Of a stretch of DNA of 64,000 nt, positions 46,937 to 61,219 are shown in pieces (positions within the stretch are counted from its first letter, which is position 1; each line of letters opens with the position of its first letter). Origin of the DNA: Ulva prolifera (Eukaryota; Chlorophyta; Ulvophyceae; Ulvales; Ulvaceae); assembly GCA_023078555.1 (NCBI GenBank), contig CM041202.1, positions 372,001-436,000 of the forward strand, read 5' to 3'. The position numbers and the translations under genes are program-made. Below the pieces are notes generated by a model that saw only the letters and a list, made by a program, of their open reading frames with translations, had not been told where the DNA came from and did no database searches.

Positions 46937-48374
46937 TGTTGCAAGGAGAGGACGGGCGGGCGGGCCCTCACCTGGGTGTGGCCATGGGTCCCTGCAGGGT
47001 ACGCCATGCGGCGCTGCTGTCGTTGGGGATTCTTGGAGTTACTCTGGCGCACACTGAGGGCGCCGCCTGAGCTGATGTGTGGCCAGGGACGCCGGGGGTT
47101 ATTCCTCAAGGTGACGAGTGAAGGTGACAAAGACCCATGATGGCGAAGCGGGTACAGACTCCCGTGATGCTGCAGGGGGCACAGCCTTCATGATGCTGCA
47201 AGCGGGTGAGGTTTTTGCTGTAGGGGGGCACGAGTGGATGACGCCTGAATTGGACATGGGTGTGTGTCCGCTGAGACACCTTGATGCGCTGCTGTGTTGG
47301 GAGAATTTAGAGCGTCCTAAGTTCATTGAGGGCACGGCATCAGTTGGTTACTGGCCATGGGGCTACTGAGTATTGTGTGTAGACCGGTCATGGTGAGGTG
47401 TTGGCGGGGCAGTGAGGCTTCACAAACGAGGGGCAGGCGAGGGCAACCTGGGCAGCAGCAGGTCAACAATGTGCAGCAGTTGCTTGGACTGAGTGTTCCT
47501 GCTGTATGCCATGATATGGTTGGTGATCAACAGGTTCCGACATGCATGTACTATGCGGTAGGTGCAGGTGTGCCTGTGTAACATATGTGATGCTGATAGA
47601 TGTGTTGGTTGTTGCTGGCCACTGATCAGGCGTTGTACTAATATGTCATGCGAATTGAACAAAGTACGAAGTGTGTTGTTTGCAGGATGTCTCGCATGTT
47701 AAACAATTTCCTTGTGCTGGTGTGTGTACCAACATATCTACAGACAATGCTTGATGTGGAGCCGTGTCGTGCCATTCGTACCGTGCCGCGTGAACTATTT
47801 CGTACAAGCCTGTGGCATTTTTCTCTGTGTCATACAATATCACCAGGACACTATCAATGACAGTTGCTTTGCACACGTGTTATGACGAACTGTGTGTCGC
47901 AGGCACAGCAACACCGGTTCATTCCAAATTTTTCGCGGGGCATGTACAACGTTTTTTGTTTGCTACACACCATAGTCAAGCAGCACATGTTGCATGTGTA
48001 CAGCATCTCCTGTAAAGAACATGTAGGTATTATACATCAGCGATGGTATGACATTGTATATCATATCTCAAAATGATGGCAGGAGAGATAAATGACATGC
48101 AGCTGTGCCACCTGACAAGCAGATGGTGCAAAAGGCAGTGACGATTTATATGCACCTTCGGTGTTCACAGAACTAAAAATGATCACTACCTGTTTCTTTG
48201 AGACTTCCTTCATCAGCCGATTACATTGGTTAAAACTATCGGCCAAATGAACCCTCATGGCATTGACCATCTACTTCATGAAAACACCATCAGTGGCTGC
48301 TGCATACAATTACCAGGCGCAAACCACTGCCAGATTCCCGAATGTCGCATGCAAAACTACACACGGCAACATAT
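46937..48374. other. no gene recognised
   Basis: This spacer lies between the convergent lipoyl synthase and SAHH genes. Frames are short and I saw no RNA gene or mobile element. It probably holds both 3' untranslated regions. Confidence 0.5.
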
Positions 48375-51896
<3,522 letters not shown>

Positions 51897-53043
51897 ATGG
51901 GCAAGGCAAGCAAGGACAAGCGCGACATCTATTATCGCAAGGCCAAAGAGGAAGGATGGCGTGCGCGCTCAGCCTTCAAGCTGCTGCAAATTGATGAGAC
52001 AATGCAGATCTTCAAAGGTACAACACCATCTCAGACACACTGATGGCGTGCGCGCTCAGCATGCCCTCAATGTGACCTTAGCGCCGTCTCCGAGCTGCAT
52101 GCTCAGCCACCTGGGGTCGGTGCAGGGGTGCACAATGTCGTGGACCTCTGTTCTGCTCCGGGAAGCTGGAGCCAGGTCTTGAGCCGAAGACTGTACCTGC
52201 CAGCAAAGGCTGCTGGCCAACAAAACCTGCCCAAGCTGGTCGCTGTGGACCTGCAGCCAATGGCTCCTGTAGAAGGCATCATTGACATCCAGGTTCGCAG
52301 TTACCCTTCTGCACATTGCTGTCCCTCTTCAGCTCTGGGGCTCCCTGGCCTGGGGCTGCTGATGTCCAAATGTCGGACCACCTGGCTCAGCAACACCCAC
52401 ACAGCGCCTCTGCTCCCACTGCAGTGTCTGCAGGATCTACGTTGTTAGGCACCAGATGCAGATTCACAGCACCAACATGCATCAGCTCTACACATACGTC
52501 CATCACGCGCCCCACAACCGCCGATTTCGATTGCAAACACCCCCCACTCCCCATGCGCCTGCCCCCAGCGCCCCGAGCTCAAATACCCCCAAGCCGTCAC
52601 AACACAAACGCATGCAATGCGCAGCCGGGCCCTGCATCGTGCAGCGGTTGTGTGGCGCAGGGCCGCATCTGAGGACGTATTTACATGTCCTGCTCACAGT
52701 TACACAAGAAACAAAAATACGGTAGCTTGGACACTATTTGCGGCGCAGGGCCGCATCTGAGTAGATCCCCGCAAGTCCTGACTGCAGCAACACATCAATA
52801 TCGAAAGTCACAGCCAGAACGCTGGACGCTGTGTGCGGCGCAGGGCGACATCACGAGCGAGGTGACGGCGCGGCAGGTGATCGCGCACTTCAGCACCGGC
52901 GAGGCCGACCTCGTCGTCTGCGACGGCGCCCCCGACGTCACGGGCCTCCACGACATCGACGAGTACGTGCAGGCGCAGCTCATCGTGGCCGCGCTCACCA
53001 TCGTCGCGCACACCCTGCGCCCCGGCGGCGCCTTTGTCGTGCG

Positions 53044-53076
<33 letters not shown>

Positions 53077-54131
53077 GCTTCTCGCGCCCCGCCGCGCGTG
53101 TCTCAAGATCATGCATGCCTTGAGTGCGCTGGTCGTGAATTATACGGAGTGGTGTGCGAGTAGGGAAGCACGACTATTGATGCGATGTGCTCGAGGTATG
53201 GTGATTTGACCCACGGTTCCGCAGATAGTTTGACCAGTCAACTGCTGCAGCGGTACGCACTCAGCGTCCCTGCGCAGGGTCATATCTTTCTGTTGGTGCT
53301 GCCAATTGAATCTATCCACCCGCTAGCTAACCTTGCGGTGTCGGGGCATCGGCAGCTCCGGATGGAAGTTCATTTCTGTCAATTTGATATGGCGAGGCAC
53401 AGTGACCCCGAATAAACCCCGCAATTGCTCTACGTGGCTGGGGTGGACGGCGCGGTGCCGGTGTGCAGGCCAAGATCTTCAGGGGCAAAGACATCTCGCT
53501 GCTCTACTCGCAGCTCAAGCTCCTCTTCCCGGACGTCTCTGTCGTGAAGCCCCGCAGCAGCCGCAACAGCAGCATCGAGGCGTTCGTCGTCTGCCGGTGC
53601 TACGCGCCGCCGCCCGGCTTCCAGCCGCGCCACCTCCGCGCGCTCCTCCAGAGCGCCACGCCGCCGCCGCAGGCCGCGGTGTACGTGGAAGCAGTCGGCG
53701 GTGTGACCGCGGACGGCTGCACCACAGACAGCGCGGCAGTGGCCGCACCCACGGGAGACGTGGCCGGGGGCGGGGGGCGAGAGGCGGCGGGAGGAGGTGC
53801 TACAGCGCAGCCATCACAAGCGGCCCACATCGCGCAGCCGGGTGGGGGACGTGACGATACGCATGCAGCGAGCCCGGACGCGGCGGCGGCGCCGGCCGGT
53901 GGCGGAGCAGAGGCGGCGGAGGCTGCGGCTGCGGAGGACTACTGCCGGCGGGTGACCGTGCCGTTCCTCGCGTGCGGGAGCCTGCAGTGGGACAGCGACA
54001 TGACGTACGACCTGCCGGAGGCGGAGGCCGGCAGCGGCGTGGCGGCGCGGTGCCTCGAGCCGGTGCAGCCGCCGATCGCGCCGCACTACCGCGAGGCGCT
54101 GCACCGGGAGAACCGCTGGAAGTTCGGGTGA
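51897..54131 (+). CDS. TRM7: TRM7/FTSJ1-type tRNA 2'-O-ribose methyltransferase
   Basis: It methylates the 2'-O of anticodon-loop nucleotides (positions 32 and 34 in yeast) using SAM. Four exons: 51897-52017, 52126-52292, 52844-53038 and 53469-54131, with GT-AG boundaries and matching phase, giving 381 residues. The start [20 protein letters not shown] is the TRM7 N-terminus almost unchanged. The SAM motif is [14 protein letters not shown]. The K-D-K-E catalytic set is K28 (SAFKLLQ), D123 (CDGAPD), K163 (AKIFRGK) and E198 (SSIEAF). An Ala/Gly-rich low-complexity insertion of about 80 residues (roughly 240-320) precedes the conserved C-terminal [16 protein letters not shown]. It makes the protein longer than yeast or human homologues. 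Intron 3 begins next to a C31 tract. Confidence 0.96.
53044..53074. repeat. C31 homopolymer in TRM7 intron 3
   Basis: A run of 31 C starts five bases after the 5' splice site that follows exon 3 (GTGCG, then C31). Its length is likely variable, and it may affect splicing of the adjacent donor. Confidence 0.92.
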
Positions 54132-55368
54132 CGTTGTCGTGCATGGTATGGGCAGTGGGCACGGCGCTGGCTGGCGGGGCTGCAGAGGCGGTGACTCTGG
54201 AGGCTGCGCGGGGCCGGGGCGGCGCTGGACCCTACATCGTCCGTCGCGGCCGGTGCCGTTGTAAACGTGAAGACGCGTTATGAGCGCGGCAGGGACACGA
54301 CGCGAGGGCGTGGCTGCACATGCTGCTGTCATTGCCCAGCGCCGGCGCCTCCGTGGAGGCAGGGTGGCGGTGCAGGGTGGCGGCGCGGTGTGGCGGTGCA
54401 GTGTGGCTGTGATTGGCAGGGTACAGCGGGTAGTGTTGGGCCATTGTGACCATGCCTTCAGAGCAGGGTAGAACCGGCGATCCAGGAGATGGTTGAGTAA
54501 ATTGTACTCGAAGCCTACGCTGGGGGGCCATTGAGTGCGAGTCGCGTGACGGCTGTGCATACATCACGTCTCGTGCATTTGAGCCAGCAGTGATCGGCGC
54601 TGTCGGATCAGCTGGTGCATCCTGGGATTTGGGTGCGGTCCACGGACTTTGGTGCGGATTCAGGTGGTGCATCCTGGGGGCTGTTCCATGGAGCGAAGCC
54701 GTTCATGCAGTCAATGCTTGCGGTTGAAGAGGCACTGCAGTCACTGTATGGTGCCGTGCACCGCATGCTCGCCCGCCATGGCCATGGCAACAAGAAGGTG
54801 CTGGCGCATCTGTCTACCATTGCAACCCCGCTACCACCGGTGCCACAATGCCGCCTGCGTTGTCGGTCGGTTCCGAACCCTCTTTAGCTACAATCCAGCA
54901 TTGCGTGTTTCAGTGTGAGTGGTTTGCTGGGTTGCTGGTGCCAAAGCACTGCCTGAAATCGTGGTGTGGATAAATCATGAGGCACGCTACAGGCGACCCG
55001 CAAGCCTTCCGTTGACGGCGCGGCTGAATTTTGAAACGCTGACCGAGCGAGGCACACGCAGAGGTTACAGCACAGAGGTCAGCATTGCACGAGAAACCAG
55101 GTCATTGAGGGTGTGAACATGCTGGCTTGTTGATGCCTGCGTCCTTTCTTTACGACAGATCGATAGTCAGCTGTGGATCACAGGGCACACAGACATGAGG
55201 TCAGCCTGGAGGTTTCATGCCAGCCACAGGCATACATTGATCTAAAGTCAACGATCTTGCAGCAGACGTTTGTCACGATGATGCGGCTCTGGCAAACTGG
55301 ACCTAGACACTTGCGTCAGCAAGCTGCGACGGTGGCAATGCAACGTGGCATCGCATGCATGGCAGCAG

Positions 55369-55370
<2 letters not shown>

Positions 55371-55437
<67 letters not shown>
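55371..55437. repeat. (GT)33 microsatellite
   Basis: An uninterrupted GT dinucleotide array of about 67 bases. It yields apparent Cys-Val and Thr-His reading frames that are artefacts. Confidence 0.97.
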
Positions 55438-55439
<2 letters not shown>

Positions 55440-55876
55440 GGCTGTGGCACACATCGGGGCTCTCCTCCGGTACCATAGACGCATCTCCAAAAAAAATGTA
55501 TTTAACACCGGCGTCTGCTCACCACAGAGGCCTGAGATCGTGAAGGACTGCCGCGTCATGGAGCCCAAAGGTTGGCCTATCACACAACAGTGACATCACA
55601 CGTACGAAGAGCCACAGGTACACCGTTCGCTGAAGTGCTGGAGGAGAGGGAAAGGGAGTGTGACAGTGTTACACGGGCTGCGGAGCCTGGCTGCAGCATG
55701 CATCGTATGGCCTTATCATTCAGGCACGCCCGCGTGCATGCTGGCCAGCCGGAGCGGGGCCCCGAACTCGTATATGCCGCCCGTTCCCACAACAGGGCTG
55801 CATGCCCCGGCAGCGCCTGTGCTGTCCCCTGTCACGAGCGGGCGCGCCCCCCGCAGCCACTGGCGCCGCAGCAGTT

Positions 55877-55900
55877 GGGGGGGGGGGGGGGGGGGGGGGG
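55877..55900. repeat. G24 homopolymer
   Basis: This is an uninterrupted run of 24 G, 175 bases past the stop codon of the CPP1-like gene on the minus strand. Confidence 0.9.
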
Positions 55901-56074
55901 CTGCGTTGACTGCTGCCTCGCCGCGGGCCCCTGTCGCAGCTGGAAGCAGCATGAGCCTGGCGCATGGTTGACGCAGCACGTGTGCGCTGCTTCGAGGGAG
56001 CCATGTGGCGCCGGCCGCGCACCCCCCGGCGGCAGCTGGCCGGGCCGCCGCAGCCGCCACTCTCGCACTGCCGC

Positions 56075-58237
56075 TCACTTGAACAGCAAGTTGAGCGGGC
56101 CGAGCAGCGCGACGAGGCAGAAGGCCGTGACCTGGTCCGGCATGATACCCCACCGCGGCCACGGCGCCGCGACGGCGAGCGCGCCGCCGACCAGGTTCGC
56201 GGCCAGCATGCACAGCACGACCTTCAGCACGGCGCCAAACACCGGCGAGTCACCGAAGTACGGGCCGTCAGGGTTGCGGATCTTGCGACGCGTCGTCGAG
56301 CGGAACGTCGCGTAGCCAAACGCGACGAGGACCGCGGCCGTGTTGACCGGCGCGGTGAACGCGCTCCAGAGGCCGATCGCAGCGAAGGAGAGGCAGTCGC
56401 GGGCGGCGACGGCGGCGGTGATGGAGGGATCGAAGAGGCCCTTGAGGCGGGAGAGGGGCGTGGGGGCCTCCTCGACGCGGGCGCGCTCGCCGCGGCGGCC
56501 GCGGCCGGCGCGGAAGCCCTTCTTCTGCCGCGTGGTGAACGACTTCCGCATGATGCGCTCGAAGGCGAGCTCGATGTGCTCGCGGCTGCGCTCGTGCCCG
56601 GCGTACATCTGCACCGCACCCCCCGGCATTACCAAAAAAGGTGGTGTTTTATGGCACTGCTGCCCCATGAAAAAGAGGCTGGGTTTTGGGTGCGTGTGAT
56701 CATGACAGAACAATGACACGTTGGGATGCAGCAGCACGTGCGGGGGCGGCGAGGCAGCCGGTGCTGCACCTACGCGTGTAGGCAGCGCGCAAATGGTTCT
56801 GAACGCTACGCATGGACATGTGTCTGTATCTGTAGAGATCTTGGGTGGTGGCAGCGCCCATGTGCTCCCGGGCTTGTGGGGTGCGGACAAGCCGCCGGGA
56901 GGTGCCGGTTTCGGCCATCAGGCACACTGGTGCAATTGATACGGATGCAGTCTACAGTGCAACACGCCCATGACCCGCAACGAGGCCGGCTGAACACTGC
57001 CCCCCTGTGGACACTGCCGCCGGCTCAGCGCGGGCCGGCCACGCATGCACACGCCCGGTGCAGCGTGGGGGACCTTCAATGCTGCGTAGATGTCAGTGTT
57101 GCAGATCAAATTGCAATGATGCTGCATCTGACAAGGCAAGGCCGCCCCTGTGCTCAGGGCGCCTGGTGCTGGCTGCAGTGTTTCAGTGGGCAAGCAAGTT
57201 GTGGTATGCTAGCGGTATAGCCGTCGCATTGCTGAATTGCCAGGAAAGTGGCGCGCCGCCGCGAAGCACGCAGACGCCCGAGGGTGCACTATGGCCTCAG
57301 CAGTCGTCTACGGCGTGTGTGTTTAACAGTGGCATCGGGTGGTCGGGTGAAGCGAGCAGGCAGCGAATCGTGTGGCGTGCAAGCGTCTGGTGGATGCACA
57401 GGCACTGGCCATATGTATGTCAGGTTGGAGGCTGAGTCGACTGGGATGCAGGAGCTGTAGTTTGTAGATGCTGCGATAGAGGAAGTAGGAGCTTCAGATG
57501 TTGATGCTTGTGGTAGACTATGGGTTGGCGCACAGGCAGCACGGGGACATGCTTGATTGGGACAGTCAACCACGGCAGAGTTCGATGGCAGATGGACAAG
57601 GAGGACTCCCGGCATAGAGCCGTGGCAAAGATCGAGTTCGAATCAGGTTGAAGAGAGAGGCTGGTGACATCGTTTTCAGGGCTGCACCTGCTAGTGCCCC
57701 ATTGGTAGCCTGCATATGGTGGTGGGCAAGACAGGGGAGCGGCATGGGCACCGCTGCGAACCATGCATTGCAGTGCAGGCGAGGAAGCCTATAGATGTGC
57801 AACGCTGTGCCGACTGTGTGCTCATAAAGTGTATACATGTAAACCTGGCCACCACTCTCGACATTTGCAGTACAGAGCCTGAAGTGCAGATCACAACGCT
57901 GGATGGCACAGTTTCCAACACACCGTGCGATTGAATGGCCTCAAACAAGGCCCTTTGTAGCGTGCATGCAAATGTTTTGGCGCACCTCCACCAGGTAATT
58001 CCGTGCTTGCAATATTTCTTCGAAGTCCGAGTCTGAAGGAATCCCAAGGATTTTGAAAGGGTCACGCTCGCGTAGCCTCGGCAAGACCCGAATCTCATCA
58101 TCACTGTGTTGAGCATCACTGGACGGCGGTTGGTTGCTGGGATCTGGGAAAGCCGCGGCTTCAGCAGAGCCTGCGCTGGCTGTGTGTAGCTCACCGACCC
58201 GTGGCGACGGCCATCTGTGTCCCCGATCTGGCAACAA
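56075..58237 (-). CDS. CPP1-like (DUF3353) chloroplast membrane protein with J-like domain
   Basis: CPP1 is a plastid chaperone-like protein that stabilises protochlorophyllide oxidoreductase in plants. Two exons are clear on the minus strand: 57986 up to about 58237, and 56075-56608. They join in phase so that FEEILQARNYLVE runs straight into MYAGHERSREHIELAFERI, the J-like domain typical of this family (DPFKILGIPSDSDFEEIL at its start). The second exon continues with a basic stretch and three to four hydrophobic segments (LSFAAIGLWSAFTAPV, AAVLVAFGYATF, AVLKVVLCMLAANLVGGALA, VTAFCLVALLGPLNLLF), and ends at TGA. The start is unresolved: the ATG at 58235-58237 gives a short Ser/Pro-rich leader, and a further upstream exon may supply the transit peptide. 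The family assignment is from architecture and motif memory. Confidence 0.75.
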
Positions 58238-60060
58238 CCATCGCCCACGTACCCCTTGATTCCTTTAAACCAACACGGTGTTTTCAGTTTGCGAAAATTC
58301 TGGCTTACCGCGGCATTGCCCAGAGCACATCCGAACGTTCCAGGTAGCTCAATGGCGTGGACAAAAGAAAAACAGTCCATACACACAGAAAGGCTGGCAG
58401 TAACTATGATGAGCAGCTGCAGCAGCTGGGCTCAGTATATTCGTGCACGGGGGGAAAACGCCCTGCGGCTACAATGAGTCGACCTGGCAGGTCGCTGGAC
58501 TCTCAAACCAACACAGAAGCCTTCCTGCTCCCACGCAGAAACCTTTTGAAGACGTCAGTCTGCATGGTTGGAGCCAGAGGCTGCGCACCGTGACGGTGCG
58601 CCACGAGCGCTAATGAACTGAGCGGGCATGCCTTCTTGTCCGATCAGAGCATGAAGCTATTCTAAAACATGACATAAGTGCACAAATTAGCTTTAAAGAG
58701 GAAGAGAGAGAGTCTGACTTTCCTTCTGGGATGTAATCATATAGCTGACGGGGCTAAATTCGAGAATGGCAAGTATCTGAACGCCGATCAGGTGGGAAGC
58801 AGCGCTTGTCGCCATGGGACTGGGCGGAGCGGTGATTGATGCAACTTGCTGCCACCTAGAAGTCACTACGTCCTTGCAACTGTACCAAGCAATGATAAGC
58901 TTTCCTTCGGTCGTGCGATTGATCTGTGGACAGAGCGTTGCATAGGCCGCTTGGCATGCCAAGCGCTGTTGCGTCAGAATGAAGCTCAACACTGTACCAG
59001 CCAAAGCTGTACAAAGTCCTGGACGGGTGGTGTGCGATGCAAGACGTATACAGCTGTTGATAGTCCGGGTGTCACGCATTCCCCGCGCAGTGTGGCTGCT
59101 TTGTAGCGGCAGTACGCAGGATCTGGCAAGTGCTGTACTGCAGGACAGGAACTCACAATCTTGCTAATCCTGAAGAGACAGACATGTGAGCCCTCATGTG
59201 TTTTATCGTGTCCAACATCACGCATCGACTGGGGCTCGGCTTCACCCGAGCTGCTGATTGCCTTGCACAACATGCTGCCACACACCGGCATCAGAGGTGT
59301 GTGGGTGTCCCTGTTACATGTCCACACACTCGCATTTGATCCAGTTTGAGAATACGTGTATGCCTTCTATTCGCGGATTATTTTCTGGCCGCTGCACACA
59401 ATGCTCGGAGGCCTGTCTTGGGAGGCAAGCCGTGTTCTGCCAGCGGCCAACAGTGACGATATTCACATTCCTCGTAGACATCGGTTTCAGATTGAACTGT
59501 CTCGTTGACGACTCGTTTGATTGTACGTTCCACAGTCGTATGAGTGAGAAGGTCGCTGGCACAGGTCACTCAATGTATTCCAGATCAGGCAACATTCATC
59601 AGACTCAAATCATATGATTCATATGTGATATGCTTGTGATGATCCCCTTGTGTTGGCCTCATTCATGGTGCGGTGCGAGATGTCCCGAGCAGAACGTGGA
59701 CAGCCATGAAAACCACACAGGCGATGGGCCAAACGTTGGTCTCACTTGCTGTTGCGGCATTGCCCAATCTGTTGCCTTCCGAACCCTTACACAGGTTCGG
59801 ATTCCCAAGCTCAAGCACTCAAGTACGGAAAAAAAAACATGGACAGATTCCAATCTGACTGAACCTGGATGCAGACAGGACTGCATGCTGACATACGGTC
59901 AGCTTCAAAGAAGATACAGGGAACCCTTGCGTGTGCCCTTCCGAGTCTGATCGAGATCATTATCTGCGGGACTTAGGCCCGATACACAAACCAACAGCGA
60001 TGGTCGCGCATTTTGCGGCCTCCAAGCCATGCAACAGCACGGCCAGGCGGCACTTGCGTA
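58238..60060. other. no gene recognised
   Basis: This spacer lies between the CPP1-like gene and the 3' end of the coiled-coil gene. Only short frames on both strands are present and I recognised no RNA or repeat. Confidence 0.5.
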
Positions 60061-61076
60061 AATCAGGCCGGGCGCCTGTGCGGTGAGTGCGCTTCTTGGC
60101 GCTGCTGCTGCTGCACCTTCAGCCACAGCCGCTCCTCATCGCCGCCCGAGCTGCTCGAGCGCCTGCTCCCCTCACCTGACGAGCTCTCTGGTGCCTCGTA
60201 GCCCCCTGCGACCCGGCCGTGCATCCCGTCTGCGTTTGTGCCCGGCGATCGTGAGACCCCCTGCATACATGCAGCTCCTTAGGCCCACGATGGTAAAACT
60301 CCAAGGCAAGCTATGCTACTAGTAGCGTTGTGATCGATGGGCGCGCGGTGCGTCACCGCGGCAGTGACTGCAGCCCTCTCAAGCGTGTGCGGGCAAGCAT
60401 AGCTGACATGCAGCACCGGGTATTGACTTTGAGCACTCACGCTCTTCACATCTGCGCAGGGGCACACGTCTGTCGACATGCAATGGATTTCGTTGCCAAG
60501 ACAAGACAGAAGTGACACAAACAATGCCACGGGGAATGCAGCTGCCCACGTCTGCGCATGCTCAGCTGCCATACCTCCCTGGCCGCAGGCTCCGTTCGCT
60601 CCTCCCGTTGCCGCCCGGGATCCCCGTCCCCCCTCGCACTCCCCGGGGAGAGCCCAGCACTGCCCCCGCTGGGCCAACCCTGATGTGGGGACTTACTGCT
60701 GTGGTGTGCATGCTGCTGCGCCTGGCGCGGCGGGCTGCCTGGCGGCGGGCGAGGTGTCAGCGGTGCCGCGAGGGCCGGTGGTCGATTGGGGCTCAGAGTG
60801 AGCGACCCAGGAGCAGATGACCCACCACGCGCTTGCCTCTGTGCGGCGTGGAACTGTTCACGCACAGGGCTTGCGGTCGCGTTTTGGTGTGCCGTGAAGG
60901 CGTGGCGCAGTGTCGGGCTGTTGCTCTGCACAGCAGCAGCTGATCAGCACAGGCCGGCCGACGGCGTGAGTGCTGCGCTGTCATCACGCCGTCTTTGCAG
61001 GCCCGCCAGTGTGCGCCAGCACACAGGAAGAGCAGGCTGGCACGATGGTTCGGATTCTTAAGCACACATGCGAAGT

Positions 61077-61168
61077 CCAGGAGAGCACAACCCAACCTTT
61101 GTGCACGCTGCTGCGGCGTGAGTTGGCGCCGTGGTTGGGTTGTGCTCTCCTGGCGCAGCAGCGTGCAC
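61077..61168. repeat. interleaved inverted repeats (A-B-A'-B')
   Basis: Arm A 61077-61097 pairs perfectly with A' 61133-61153 (21 bp). Arm B 61101-61115 pairs perfectly with B' 61154-61168 (15 bp). The arms interleave and do not nest, as in an H-type pseudoknot. They lie in or beside a probable intron near the 3' end of the coiled-coil gene. Confidence 0.92.
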
Positions 61169-61219
61169 AGATCAGCCAGCACCGAACCTCAGATGCACGC
61201 TCGTAGCAGCAGGAGCACA

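Larger units (their letters stand above)
54132..56074. other. intergenic; microsatellite and G-tract, no gene recognised
   Basis: A plus-strand frame at 54615-54887 (HGAKPFMQSMLAVEEALQSL) is weakly protein-like but has no recognised family. Other frames are short or are created by the GT repeat at 55371-55437 and the G tract at 55877-55900. Confidence 0.4.

Noticed and set aside
55345..55593. Cys-Val repeat protein frames
   Set aside because: They arise from the (GT)33 microsatellite.
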